Below the pieces are notes generated by a model. It had not been told where the DNA came from. It was given only the letters and a program-made list of their open reading frames with translations, and did no database searches. Of a DNA stretch of 64,000 nt, positions 1-8,165 are shown piece after piece. The stretch covers positions 1 to 64,000 of the forward strand of contig JADJPF010000024.1 of assembly GCA_016713405.1 (NCBI GenBank). The letters are read 5' to 3'. The position numbers and the translations under genes are program-made. How positions within the stretch are numbered: the stretch's first letter is position 1; every line of letters starts with the position of its first letter. This stretch comes from Blastocatellia bacterium (GTDB lineage Bacteria > Acidobacteriota > Blastocatellia > Chloracidobacteriales > JADJPF01).

Positions 1-470
1 GCAGCTAAAGCAAAAAAGATAGAAGCAAAATCATTACGTAAAAATCTGCTACCTGTTAAATAATTGTTGTCAAGAACTAAAAAGCTTATAGCGATTATTC
101 CAGCCGTCCGACCAGCTAAAAGCAGACCTAGCAAGTAAACTAGCAGTAAAACACCAACGCTTAAAGTTAAGTTAAAGAGTCGGGCTTCTAGCATCCCAAA
201 ACCAAAACAGCGAAACCAAATAGCTAGCAAATAAGTAAAAGCTGGGTCTGTAAAAGTTCGTTCACCAAGTTCATTTCCAAAATGACGAAACATTGGCGAT
301 GACATTTGACCGTTTTTTACTATCTCATAGGCTGGTTGCATCAACCAAGGTTCATCTTTCCAAGGCACAGGATGAAAGCCTATTTTTTGTATGGTAATAA
401 ATATAAATCCAGCAATTATTAGACTTACTAGCAAAATTTCAATTATTAAGTCTCGCCTTAAAATCCCCAT
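1..470 (-). CDS. ArnT-like GT-C glycosyltransferase (family 39), partial
   Basis: The reading frame starts at ATG 470-468 and runs off the window start, so only about 156 N-terminal residues are visible. An N-terminal membrane helix (residues 8-27) is followed by a loop with an acidic DE pair (about residues 39-40, context PWKDEPW), as in GT-C enzymes such as ArnT and protein mannosyltransferases, then by further hydrophobic helices. These enzymes use a polyprenyl-phosphate sugar to glycosylate a lipid or protein on the periplasmic face of the inner membrane. It lies 3 nt after the preceding methyltransferase stop and is the last visible gene of the Arn-like cluster, which supports the ArnT-like role. 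The acceptor cannot be told from this fragment. Confidence 0.72.
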   Translation of the reverse strand, partial: MGILRRDLIIEILLVSLIIAGFIFITIQKIGFHPVPWKDEPWLMQPAYEIVKNGQMSSPMFRHFGNELGERTFTDPAFTYLLAIWFRCFGFGMLEARLFNLTLSVGVLLLVYLLGLLLAGRTAGIIAISFLVLDNNYLTGSRFLRNDFASIFFALA

Positions 471-473
471 AAC

Positions 474-1097
474 TTATGCTCGGTAAGTGTAAAGAGTAAA
501 CTCATAAAGTGGGTAGTCATGACGCAAACAAACACGACGACTTAAATTATGTCTACAAAAATTAAAATATTCGCTAGGGTCAGCATAATAAAGACGATCA
601 ACGCGAAAATCTACTTGATCAGTCATCATATTGAACGCTAAGCCATAGCGAGCATATTTATACATTTGTTTAATCATCGCTTGGCAAAATTCCTGCCATT
701 CTTTATCACTATTATTAGCACGTAAATGAAATAGCCCACAGCAAACAACGTAATCAAAAATAGGTTCTGGTGGGTCTGGTGCAGCTAGAATATCCATTAA
801 GCTAAACTCTAGGTGTGGATGGCGTTTGCTAGCATGTTCAATCATTCCTGGAGTAATATCTACGCCTTTATAATGGCTAGGTGTTAAGTTATTTTCCTTA
901 AGAAAATCATAAAAATGACCTATACCACAGGCGACATCTAGCACGCTTTTTCCTGCTAGCGGGGCAATGGCTGAGAGAATTTCAAAGCGTTGATATTGGG
1001 ATTTTTGCCCGTTGTAATCAACCCCTTGGGCAGAGTCGCCATGTTTAGCTAAACAGCTTTCAAAATAATCAATTACATTTTGTTTTAGTTGTTGCAT
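474..1097 (-). CDS. class I SAM-dependent methyltransferase
   Basis: A 207-residue protein with the Rossmann-type SAM motif I VLDVACGIG at residues 52-60 and an acidic motif II (KGVDITPGMIEHA) after it, like small-molecule methyltransferases of the Methyltransf_25 type. It sits between the ArnC-like and ArnT-like glycosyltransferases of an envelope sugar operon, so it may methylate the sugar or its lipid carrier; that substrate is inferred only from position. The ATG at 1097 is the first Met of a frame whose whole length looks conserved. Confidence 0.75.
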   Translation of the reverse strand: MQQLKQNVIDYFESCLAKHGDSAQGVDYNGQKSQYQRFEILSAIAPLAGKSVLDVACGIGHFYDFLKENNLTPSHYKGVDITPGMIEHASKRHPHLEFSLMDILAAPDPPEPIFDYVVCCGLFHLRANNSDKEWQEFCQAMIKQMYKYARYGLAFNMMTDQVDFRVDRLYYADPSEYFNFCRHNLSRRVCLRHDYPLYEFTLYTYRA

Positions 1098-1121
1098 AAA
1101 ATTATTCTTTGTAAGATTTAT

Positions 1122-2072
1122 TTAATTAGAATCAGACGAGTAAATTTCCCCAACTACATAATAAGGTCGCCCTTTTATTTCTCGGTAAATACGCGCAATA
1201 TATTCGCCAATAATGCCAAGAAAAAGTAGTTGAATACCAGCTAAAAAAGTAATACCAGCAAAAAGAGAAGCATAGCCTTCTACACTAACGCCTCCTAAAA
1301 TTCGCAGAACTGCAATATAAATGGCTAGCAGAATACTTGCTAGAGCGAGCATTGAACCAGCAATGCTAGTTGCACGTAAAGGAAAGTCAGAAAAACCAAT
1401 TAACATATCTAGGGTTAAATATAACAATTTCCAGAGGTTATATTTAGATTCCCCTGCTAAACGGTTGTCATGTTTTACTACCACGCCTTTATGAGAAAAT
1501 CCTAGCCAAAGCATCATAATTGATGTGTCATATTGTTGTTCACGAATATTATTTAATGTTTTAGCTACTTTGCGGTGAATAATACGAAAGCCGCTAATCA
1601 TATCTGAAGGGACTTTAATACCTAACATTTTCTCTGTTAGCCAAATAACAAAGCTTGACCCAAATCTACGCCAACCAGCATCTTCTCGACCGGCACGAAT
1701 ACCATAAACTACATCAATGCCTGTTAAAAATGTTTGATAAAGTGTAGCAATTTCTTCGGGAGGGTTTTGCAAATCAGCATCAATTAAAACAATGCCTTGT
1801 CCTTTTACCCGATGAAGTCCCGCAACAATGGCTGGGTGCTGTCCAAAATTTCTTGCTAATTTTATTACAGTAACTTTTGGGTCTTGTTTTTGAAATTCAC
1901 AAAGTTTTTTTAAGCTATCGTCTGAACTGCCATCATCAATAAAAATAATTTCGTAGTTTTTGACAAGATTGGTCAACGTAGTAGTTAAGCGGCGGTATAG
2001 CTCAGGTAAATTTTCTTCCTCATTAAAAACAGGAACAATTATAGATATATCAATAGAATTTTCTTGGCTCAT
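1122..2072 (-). CDS. GT2 polyprenyl-phosphate glycosyltransferase (ArnC/GtrB/DPM1-like)
   Basis: 316 residues. The GT-A domain starts at once (IIVPVFNEEENLPEL, residues 11-25), with IDDGSSDDS near 45-53 and a DADLQNPPEE metal/nucleotide site near 98-107. Two C-terminal membrane segments (about 233-260 and 266-292) end in an RxYREIKGRPYY-like tail. This architecture is that of ArnC/GtrB enzymes, which move a sugar from a nucleotide onto undecaprenyl phosphate at the cytoplasmic face of the inner membrane. Its neighbours are an ArnB-like aminotransferase upstream and an ArnT-like transferase downstream, so it would be the lipid-carrier loading step. The exact sugar is unknown. Confidence 0.82.
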   Translation of the reverse strand: MSQENSIDISIIVPVFNEEENLPELYRRLTTTLTNLVKNYEIIFIDDGSSDDSLKKLCEFQKQDPKVTVIKLARNFGQHPAIVAGLHRVKGQGIVLIDADLQNPPEEIATLYQTFLTGIDVVYGIRAGREDAGWRRFGSSFVIWLTEKMLGIKVPSDMISGFRIIHRKVAKTLNNIREQQYDTSIMMLWLGFSHKGVVVKHDNRLAGESKYNLWKLLYLTLDMLIGFSDFPLRATSIAGSMLALASILLAIYIAVLRILGGVSVEGYASLFAGITFLAGIQLLFLGIIGEYIARIYREIKGRPYYVVGEIYSSDSN

Positions 2073-2084
2073 TGAAATCTAAAT

Positions 2085-2585
2085 CTAGCTAGCAAAAGTT
2101 TTTCTTACAGTTTCTATCACATAGTCAACTTCTAAATCTGTAAGTTTAGAATAAAGCGGCAATGTAATAGTACTATTGCCAATATTTTCAGCTATTGGAA
2201 AACTTCCTGGTTGAAAACCAAAAGTCTCTTGATAGAACTTTAACAAGTGGATTGCTCTATAGTTTACGGCAACATTAATTCCTGCTGCTTGAAGTGCAAA
2301 CATTTTTTCATCACGTATTTTAGGGTCTACCCAAATAGTGAAAAGATGTCGCGCACTTTTTGTGTTTGCTAGAACTTTAGGAAAATCAACCCCAGGTAAA
2401 TCCATAAAAGCTTTTTCATATTTTTTAGAGATTTCTTCCCGACGTGCTAAATGTTCTTCTACTTTTGCTAGTTGTGGAATCAGTAATGCAGCTTGGATAT
2501 TGCTTAAATTATATTTCCAACCTAGTAATTCCATATCCCAATGTTGATAACGTCCATGATAACGATCAGCAGCAGAACGACTCAT
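2085..2585 (-). CDS. DegT/DnrJ/EryC1/StrS aminotransferase, C-terminal part (frameshifted)
   Basis: 166 residues that continue the aminotransferase encoded just upstream at 2590-3213. The part contains the family's C-terminal domain (GWKYNLSNIQAALLIPQL, then VNYRAIHLLKFYQETFG and ITLPLYSKLTDLEVDYVI), matching the second half of ArnB-type enzymes. The Met at 2585 is internal to the family alignment and probably not a real start. Removing one base between 2586 and 2592 would join the two parts into one protein of about 375 residues, a normal family length. Confidence 0.75.
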   Translation of the reverse strand: MSRSAADRYHGRYQHWDMELLGWKYNLSNIQAALLIPQLAKVEEHLARREEISKKYEKAFMDLPGVDFPKVLANTKSARHLFTIWVDPKIRDEKMFALQAAGINVAVNYRAIHLLKFYQETFGFQPGSFPIAENIGNSTITLPLYSKLTDLEVDYVIETVRKTFAS

Positions 2586-2589
2586 TCCA

Positions 2590-3213
2590 TCACAGGGATA
2601 ATTTGCGTAAAATGTCGGCTAGGTTTGGATCTCTAAAACTAATTGCTCCACCTTCACCACAAGTAATGCTTTTGGTTGCATAAAAGCTAAAACAAGCTGC
2701 ATCGCCCAATTGACCAGCATAAAAACCATCTCTTGTACCTTCTAAACAATGTGCTGCATCTTCAATTACTTTTAAGTTATGTTTGTCGGCTAGTTCTCTA
2801 AGTGCTTTCATATCACAGAGATGACCATAAAGATGCACTGGCATTATAGCTTTAGTTTTTGGAGTTATGGCTTTTTCTACCAAATTAGCATCTAAATTTC
2901 CTGTGCTAGCTTCCACATCCACAAAAACAGGGGTTGCTCCAGCGTGTAAGATTGCGTTGGCGGTAGCAATAAAAGTCATTGGGGTAGTGATAACTTCATC
3001 ACCTGGGCCAATATTAAAGGCTAGTAGAGCTAAATGTAAGGCAGCCGTGCAACTCATTAGTCCAATTGTTCCAGTAACACCTAAATAATTAGCTAAATTT
3101 TGTTCAAACTCGGCTGTAATGTCTCCTGTGGTAAGAAAAATAGAATCTAGTGCGGCTAAAACACGCTCTTTTTCTGCTTGACCAATATTATGACGGTAAA
3201 ATTCTACTTTCAT
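2590..3213 (-). CDS. DegT/DnrJ/EryC1/StrS aminotransferase, N-terminal part (ArnB-like, frameshifted)
   Basis: 207 residues holding the PLP-binding half. The PLP Schiff-base lysine is K181 in FYATKSITCGEGGA, closely like the corresponding ArnB site; the VIEDAAHCLEG segment (149-159) supplies the Asp that contacts the pyridine nitrogen. Such enzymes transaminate 4-keto (or 3-keto) nucleotide sugars with glutamate. The frame stops at TGA 2592-2590 where homologues continue; the rest is at 2085-2585 in another frame, so one extra base lies near 2586-2592. The dehydratase at 3604-4632 could supply its keto-sugar substrate. A sequencing error is the simplest reading, a recent pseudogene the alternative. 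Confidence 0.8.
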   Translation of the reverse strand: MKVEFYRHNIGQAEKERVLAALDSIFLTTGDITAEFEQNLANYLGVTGTIGLMSCTAALHLALLAFNIGPGDEVITTPMTFIATANAILHAGATPVFVDVEASTGNLDANLVEKAITPKTKAIMPVHLYGHLCDMKALRELADKHNLKVIEDAAHCLEGTRDGFYAGQLGDAACFSFYATKSITCGEGGAISFRDPNLADILRKLSL

Positions 3214-3222
3214 TAAAACATC

Positions 3223-3585
3223 CTAAGACCTTGAAATTAAAAAAACTCCTAAACAAATAGCTAGCACGCCTAACACACGCATTAAGCTTAGTTGTTCTTG
3301 GAAAATAATTGCAGAAAAGATCATTACAAAAACAAAATTTAGGCTAGTAAAAGGATAAGCAAGGCTTAATTCCATACGAGAGACAGCAAAAATCCAGGAC
3401 AATGAAGCAACAAAAGCTAGGAAAAATCCACCAATAATATAAATATTTAGCATAGCTTTTACTAGAAATGTTGTTCCATCGGCGAATGTAGCAGGCATTT
3501 CGCCTAATGAATTAGTAGCATACTTAAACATTAATTGACCTACTACAGTGCATAAAATTGTGATAAAAATTGCTAGATAAGTCAT
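3223..3585 (-). CDS. small DMT/EamA-type transporter (ArnE/ArnF-like)
   Basis: 120 residues forming four hydrophobic helices (about 3-22, 45-68, 73-92 and 98-117), the size and pattern of ArnE/ArnF and other small multidrug resistance-type proteins. A Pro/Glu-containing signature (LSLAYPFTSLNFVF, then IIFQEQLS) is typical of the EamA fold. ArnE/F are thought to flip undecaprenyl-phosphate amino-sugar across the inner membrane. Its place between the dehydratase and the aminotransferase of this cluster supports a flippase role, but only one subunit is seen. Confidence 0.72.
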   Translation of the reverse strand: MTYLAIFITILCTVVGQLMFKYATNSLGEMPATFADGTTFLVKAMLNIYIIGGFFLAFVASLSWIFAVSRMELSLAYPFTSLNFVFVMIFSAIIFQEQLSLMRVLGVLAICLGVFLISRS

Positions 3586-3603
3586 ATTTAATCAAAAAAG
3601 TTT

Positions 3604-4632
3604 CTAATAATATTCTACGCTACCTTTACGGGTTTTAATTGGGACATGCTTCATCCAAGTAAGCTTTTGCCACCAATCAGGGTTATCTTGATACCATTTA
3701 ATAGTTTTAAGCAGTCCTGTTTCAAAGCTTGTTTCTGCTTTCCAACCTAATAAATCACTAGCTTTATTGATAGAAGATATATGATGTTGTACTTGTCCGG
3801 GACGATCTCCAATATATTCAATTAAAGACAAAGGTTTGTCCATAATACTAAGAATCTTTTTAGCAATAGATAAAACATCTAAGTCAAAACCTGATCCAAT
3901 GTTAATTACCTGGCCTTTTATTTTTTCTATATCTACGTGTAAAACTGCATCAATTGCTGCACAAGTATCAGTAACAAAATTCCAGTCCCGACGGCTTGAA
4001 CCATCGCCATGAACGGTTAAAGGCTCATTCATCAAAGCACTAGTTATAAAACGAGGAATAACTTTTTCTAAATGTTGATGTGGGCCATATTGATTAAATG
4101 GGCGTAAAATCACGGCTGGTAACTGATAAGTTGCCCAGTAGGAATAAACTAGACGGTCTGCACCTGCTTTAGCACTAGCATAAGGGGTCATTGGGTTAAG
4201 CACGTGATCTTCAGTCATTGGATCGGTTAAAGCCGTACCATAGACTTCTGATGTAGAAATATGAATAAATCTTTCTACTTTATGAGAATGTTCTAATACA
4301 CAACTAGCAACGGTTTGTGTTCCAAGTACATCGGTTTCAAAAAAAATGCGGTCATCAAAAATTGAGCGTGCAACGTGTGATTCTGCTGCAAAATGTACAA
4401 CTGCATCAGATTTTGAGACTAGCATTTCTACTAGACCAGCGTTGTTAACATTGCCATACCAAAATTCAAAGCGTGAGCTATTTTTAATGTCATTAGGAAT
4501 ATTTTCTGGATTACCAGCATAGGTAAGTAAATCTAAAACTACCAAGTAATAATCAGGGTACTTATCATATAAATAACGAACAAAGTTACTACCTATAAAC
4601 CCAGCCCCACCAGTAATTAAGATGGTTTTCAT
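3604..4632 (-). CDS. NAD-dependent epimerase/dehydratase (LegB/UXS/RmlB-like SDR)
   Basis: 342 residues of an extended short-chain dehydrogenase. The NAD-binding GGAGFIGS is at residues 8-15, the catalytic YxxxK is YASAK (151-155), and the active-site strand reads STSEVYG (126-132). RmlB dTDP-glucose dehydratases have TDE there; the TSE form is typical of LegB-type 4,6-dehydratases and of UDP-glucuronate decarboxylases (ArnA/UXS). It therefore probably makes a 4-keto nucleotide sugar for the aminotransferase at 2590-3213. Its ATG overlaps the stop of the WbqC gene by one base (TAATG), so the two are likely translationally coupled. The substrate nucleotide is not decided by sequence. Confidence 0.82.
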   Translation of the reverse strand: MKTILITGGAGFIGSNFVRYLYDKYPDYYLVVLDLLTYAGNPENIPNDIKNSSRFEFWYGNVNNAGLVEMLVSKSDAVVHFAAESHVARSIFDDRIFFETDVLGTQTVASCVLEHSHKVERFIHISTSEVYGTALTDPMTEDHVLNPMTPYASAKAGADRLVYSYWATYQLPAVILRPFNQYGPHQHLEKVIPRFITSALMNEPLTVHGDGSSRRDWNFVTDTCAAIDAVLHVDIEKIKGQVINIGSGFDLDVLSIAKKILSIMDKPLSLIEYIGDRPGQVQHHISSINKASDLLGWKAETSFETGLLKTIKWYQDNPDWWQKLTWMKHVPIKTRKGSVEYY

Positions 4633-5336
4633 TAGTCCTCACTTTCTAAAATCTTTTCTCTTGTTAAAATTGCTAAACTATCTTGACCATGATTAAAAAG
4701 TAGGTCAACGATTGATAAATAAGGGATAAAGGGCGGATAAAGTTGTTTATAAAAGGGATGTGTATAGTTGTGATATTCTAGTTCTATATTTGCTTTGCTA
4801 AACATTGACTTATCTAAATAATCTTTTGCCGCATTGCCAGTTAAATAATGGTCAGCTTTTAAGTGTTGGCAAATTTTGACTAACCTTTCTGTACTACTTC
4901 CAGAAATATTTAACTTAGATGAAAAAATTATTTCTGTATTAATACCTAACCATTTAGCACAGATATAGATCAATGCCATATCTAGCTCTAGCAAATATTT
5001 AGGTTTTAAGTTAAAAATTTCTGCTAATTTAGGGTAATATTTTTCAAAATAAGGTGTACGATGATAATTACTTGTTATTGTGCTTAAGTGTTTATGCGTC
5101 CAGTTTTGGTTATAGTCAATTTCCGCTTCATTAATTAATTGATGAAAACGGCCATGATTTATTACAGGAACACTTAGCCAATGCTCACCCTTTGAGGTTT
5201 TGATACGGTTACGGCTACGCCAATCACGGCGGGTATATTGCACGTCATCATAAATGACAAAGCGATCTGAACGCCATAATTGATCAAAAAAGCCTAACCA
5301 GGGCAAATATCCAGGTTGTAAGATAGCTATTCGCAT
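4632..5336 (-). CDS. WbqC-like family protein
   Basis: 234 residues opening with MRIAILQPGYLPWLGFFDQL and then YDDVQYTRRDWRSRNRI, the hallmark N-terminus of the WbqC family found in O-antigen and nucleotide amino-sugar clusters. No signal peptide or membrane segment is seen, so it should be cytoplasmic. The biochemical role of WbqC is not firmly established; association with N-acylation of 4-amino sugars has been proposed. It is the first gene of the minus-strand operon and may be the step that modifies the amino group, replacing the formylation of the classical Arn pathway; that is inference. Confidence 0.8.
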   Translation of the reverse strand: MRIAILQPGYLPWLGFFDQLWRSDRFVIYDDVQYTRRDWRSRNRIKTSKGEHWLSVPVINHGRFHQLINEAEIDYNQNWTHKHLSTITSNYHRTPYFEKYYPKLAEIFNLKPKYLLELDMALIYICAKWLGINTEIIFSSKLNISGSSTERLVKICQHLKADHYLTGNAAKDYLDKSMFSKANIELEYHNYTHPFYKQLYPPFIPYLSIVDLLFNHGQDSLAILTREKILESED

Positions 5337-5466
5337 TGCCAGATTAGGAGTTAAATTAGTATAAAATAAGTAGTAAAGCCGTAAATACTAGCGAAATCAT
5401 TGTTTAAGTGCAAGCCACTTTACACTAAGTCTTAATTTAAGGGTTAAAATAGTTATAGGGTTAGAC

Positions 5467-5519
5467 TTGACGCAACTAGATTGGATAGTGATAATTGACC
5501 GACATCATAAGGAGGAGCT
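5467..5519 (+). promoter_or_regulatory. sigma70-like promoter and strong ribosome binding site
   Basis: TTGACG at 5467-5472 and GATAAT at 5490-5495 are separated by exactly 17 bp, a near-consensus vegetative promoter. A long Shine-Dalgarno (AAGGAGGAGCT, 5509-5519) follows and sets the ATG at 5520. The predicted 5' leader is only about 20 nt. It would drive the block of three paralogues and perhaps the genes to 8165. Confidence 0.5.
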
Positions 5520-5918
5520 ATGGACGATTTTAATAAGCGTTTAGCATTAAAACAAATTAATTGCCAAGATCAAGCCGATGGGCATTATCATATGCAGGTG
5601 ACTTTATCAGTAAAAGAGACAAATTTTGTTGGTGAAGCTAGAGGAAAAGAAAAGCTAGAAACGGCTGCTAATGCTACTCTGCAAGCTGTGTCGGCAGCAC
5701 TAAATAACGCTTTTGCTTTAAGTGTAAAAGGAGTTAATGCTAGTGAGACATTTGCAGGATTAGAAGAAACTTTACTTGTTGTTGTTGTGGCAATTAATGA
5801 TGGTGAGACAGAAATGATTACCCCTGGATCTTGTCGTAATACAGGCGATGAGATAGACGCAGTTGTCAAAGCTACCTTAGATGCTACTAATCGTTTAGTT
5901 GAAGCAAATTTAACTTAA
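5520..5918 (+). CDS. conserved hypothetical protein, paralogue 1 of 3
   Basis: 132 residues, soluble, no signal peptide. I do not recognise the family. It shares a layout with the next two genes: a short N-terminal strand (RLALKQI), a beta segment ending in FVGEA, a helix-like AANATLQAVSAAL (49-61), a beta segment LLVVVVAIN (85-93), a TPGSCR turn, and a second helix AVVKATLDATNRLVE (114-128). The two helices resemble each other (A..ATL.A), so each protein may be an internal duplication of a beta-alpha unit. The strong ribosome binding site suggests good expression. Function unknown. Confidence 0.62.
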   Translation: MDDFNKRLALKQINCQDQADGHYHMQVTLSVKETNFVGEARGKEKLETAANATLQAVSAALNNAFALSVKGVNASETFAGLEETLLVVVVAINDGETEMITPGSCRNTGDEIDAVVKATLDATNRLVEANLT

Positions 5919-6077
5919 ACATCAATAAAATATTTCAAGCATATTTTAGACTTGAATTGGTTGCATACAAAAGATTTGTAACTAAAATATAAACTATCTG
6001 CTTAGGCTAGCAAATACTAGTGTAATCTCCTATTTAGCAAATCCCGAAAGGTAAACGCACAATTTGTGCCAAAATAA

Positions 6078-6467
6078 ATGATGGATAACAATCAACGCAT
6101 AATCATCCAACAAGTTAGTTTGTCAACTAACAATATACAAGTAGAATTAACATACTCAGGTAAAGCATATCAAAAAGTTGTTTTAGCTCCTGCTACAGAA
6201 AAAGAACGGTTAATGGCTGCTACAAAAGCTACTGTTGAAGCTATTAATGAAATTATACCTACTCCTATAGTTACTAGAGTGTCAGAAGTACTACAAATAA
6301 GATTTGAAGAACTCTCAGAGCCAGTTCTTGTTACTTTAGTTGGAGTTAGAATTAAAGGGGAAGAAAGATTATTTCCCGGCACTGCTCGCATAGGCAATTG
6401 CGCTCTAAATGCTGTAGTAAGAGCTACCCTTGATGCAGTAAATCGCCCAATAGGTTTATTCTTATAA
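6078..6467 (+). CDS. conserved hypothetical protein, paralogue 2 of 3
   Basis: 129 residues, related to the flanking 5520-5918 and 6603-7034 genes: RIIIQQV start, AATKATVEAINEII helix (47-60), VLVTLVGVRIKG strand, FPGTARIG turn and AVVRATLDAVNRPIG helix (112-126). The second helix is the best conserved part of the set (ATLDA.NR). No strong Shine-Dalgarno is seen before the ATG; the first two codons are both ATG, so the start could be 6081. Function unknown. Confidence 0.6.
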   Translation: MMDNNQRIIIQQVSLSTNNIQVELTYSGKAYQKVVLAPATEKERLMAATKATVEAINEIIPTPIVTRVSEVLQIRFEELSEPVLVTLVGVRIKGEERLFPGTARIGNCALNAVVRATLDAVNRPIGLFL

Positions 6468-6602
6468 AGAGAATTATAGTAAAAATCATAGATAGTAAGA
6501 CTAAAGAGCTTGTCAAAAGAGAATCTTTGCAAGCTATTAAGGGTATTTTTATATTTAGGTTGCTTGGTTAAAATAAATTAGTATTTTTGTGGAGTTATAA
6601 CT

Positions 6603-7034
6603 GTGTCCAAAAATAGATTACAGCTAAGAAGAGTTGAGTTTACTGAAAATGAAGAAGCTAATACACATCAAGCAACTATCTTACTACGGCTTGGAGCAGT
6701 AGACTATATTGGACAACATGAAGCAGAACGAAGTGAATCTCCATTAAAAGTAATTGCATTAGCTACTTTTGATGGAGTAAATAAAGCTCTACTTAGTAGT
6801 ATCAACTTAACATTAAAAATTACCCTACGAGTAGCTGAGGAAATGAAGCCTGCTTATATGACTAAATCTTTATTTGTTGTCATTGTTGATGTTATTGCAG
6901 GAACTTTTTCTTTTAAGCCTACAGGAGCAGTGGTAGCAGAAGCTAAGGAAGCTTATAGAGCAACAGCCGCTGCCGCGTTAGATTCTCTTAATCGCTTAAT
7001 TCAGCACTTGCTTAGAATTAACAATTTTATGTAG
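6603..7034 (+). CDS. conserved hypothetical protein, paralogue 3 of 3
   Basis: 143 residues starting with GTG, preceded by a GGAG motif at about 6591. It is the most diverged of the three tandem paralogues but keeps the layout: LQLRRVEF start, YIGQHEAE, first helix IALATFDGVNKAL, strand LFVVIVDVIAG, and last helix ATAAAALDSLNRLIQ. No signal peptide or membrane span. The tandem arrangement with spacers of 159 and 135 nt points to local gene duplication. Function unknown. Confidence 0.58.
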   Translation: MSKNRLQLRRVEFTENEEANTHQATILLRLGAVDYIGQHEAERSESPLKVIALATFDGVNKALLSSINLTLKITLRVAEEMKPAYMTKSLFVVIVDVIAGTFSFKPTGAVVAEAKEAYRATAAAALDSLNRLIQHLLRINNFM

Positions 7035-7065
7035 TATTAATTAAGTTTTAGACTTATTAAATATT

Positions 7066-7722
7066 ATGAAAAAAGTATTGATAAGAAAAATTTCTTTTTT
7101 GGTAATTTTCTTAGTCATATGTTTTCAAAACACTTCTTTAGCACAAGAAACACCTACAAAAAAAATTTCTCCTATACTAACTAATGAAGCATTTACTACT
7201 AGTCCAACTAACTCAAATAATCCGACTTCTACAGTAACAGAAAATCCAGTTAATTTAGCCGATAAACAGAACCAGGAAAAACCAAATGATAAGCAAAATC
7301 AGGTTATAGATCCTAGTTTGCAGTTTAAGGTTTTAGATTTAATGTTAGCTTTAGCTGAGGATCCAGAAAATCAAGTTTTGCGTATGCAGCAAATAGAATT
7401 AAATACACAAGTAAGACAAGCTAAGTTAGTTAAAGTAAGTGAGACTAATTTAAGAGATCTAGAATTTCGTAAAAAGTATATAAGCTTAAGAGTTGCAATA
7501 ATAAATGCTCAAAGACAACAACAAAATGCTATTGCTAGTGTTCAGCAGCAAAGACGCAAAATTGTTCAAGGTGGTCAAGGAAATGGTGCTTTTACAGGGG
7601 TTTTTCAAGCCCAAGCACAAGTTGAAGCCTTAGAAAAAGAAATAACAAAATTAAAACTAGAGTTGGATATTTTAATAACAGAAGGTCGGCGTTTAGGAGT
7701 AGGAACACGTGTCTTTCGTTAA
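7066..7722 (+). CDS. secreted coiled-coil protein of unknown function
   Basis: 218 residues. An N-terminal signal peptide (KKVLIRKISFLVIFLVICF, then SLAQET with likely cleavage after residue 26) is followed by a Thr/Asn/Pro-rich linker (about 27-75) and a charged, Gln-rich helical region (about 82-210) with heptad-like spacing and a glycine-rich break (VQGGQGNGAF). It is therefore periplasmic or surface-attached with a coiled-coil body. It follows the three paralogues by 31 nt, so may be co-transcribed. I recognise no family. Confidence 0.6.
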   Translation: MKKVLIRKISFLVIFLVICFQNTSLAQETPTKKISPILTNEAFTTSPTNSNNPTSTVTENPVNLADKQNQEKPNDKQNQVIDPSLQFKVLDLMLALAEDPENQVLRMQQIELNTQVRQAKLVKVSETNLRDLEFRKKYISLRVAIINAQRQQQNAIASVQQQRRKIVQGGQGNGAFTGVFQAQAQVEALEKEITKLKLELDILITEGRRLGVGTRVFR

Positions 7723-7751
7723 TAAATTTTAGTGGAGCTAGTAAAAATTTT

Positions 7752-8165
7752 ATGAGAAGTATCGGAGATTTAATAGTAGGACGTAAACTTTACACAGTAG
7801 CAGAAACGGCTAATATTTTAACAGTTGTTCAACTTATGGTAAAACGTAAAGTCGGAGCCTTACCTATTACTGATAAAATAGGTCAAATTATAGGCATTTT
7901 TACAGAAAGAGATCTCTTAAAACGTGTTGTTGCGGCTGAACTAGATATAAAACAGACTTTAGTTAGTCAGGTAATGACACGTAAGCTAATTACTGCTAAT
8001 GTTGATGAAACTTCTACTTATTGTTTGCGCAAAATGAAGGAAAAAAAAATAAGACATATTTTGGTTGCAAAAGAAGGTAAAATTGTAGGAATTATTTCTC
8101 AAAGAGATTTAATAGAAGTAGATTTAGCGGAAAAAAGAAAAGCTCTTCAATCAATAGATGCGTAA
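7752..8165 (+). CDS. CBS domain protein
   Basis: 137 residues consisting of two CBS domains (about 8-65 and 72-130): MVKRKVGALPITD and GQIIGIFTERDLLKRV in the first, VMTRKLITA, KKIRHILVAKEGKIVGIISQRDL in the second. Paired CBS domains bind adenosine nucleotides and act as energy or ligand sensors. No attached catalytic domain is present, so it probably regulates a partner protein in trans. It lies 29 nt after the secreted coiled-coil gene. Confidence 0.82.
   Translation: MRSIGDLIVGRKLYTVAETANILTVVQLMVKRKVGALPITDKIGQIIGIFTERDLLKRVVAAELDIKQTLVSQVMTRKLITANVDETSTYCLRKMKEKKIRHILVAKEGKIVGIISQRDLIEVDLAEKRKALQSIDA

Noticed and set aside
6508..6539. AGCTTG...CAAGCT inverted repeat as a terminator between paralogues 2 and 3
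   Set aside because: Only 6 bp with a 20-nt loop and no T tract directly after it; too weak to list.
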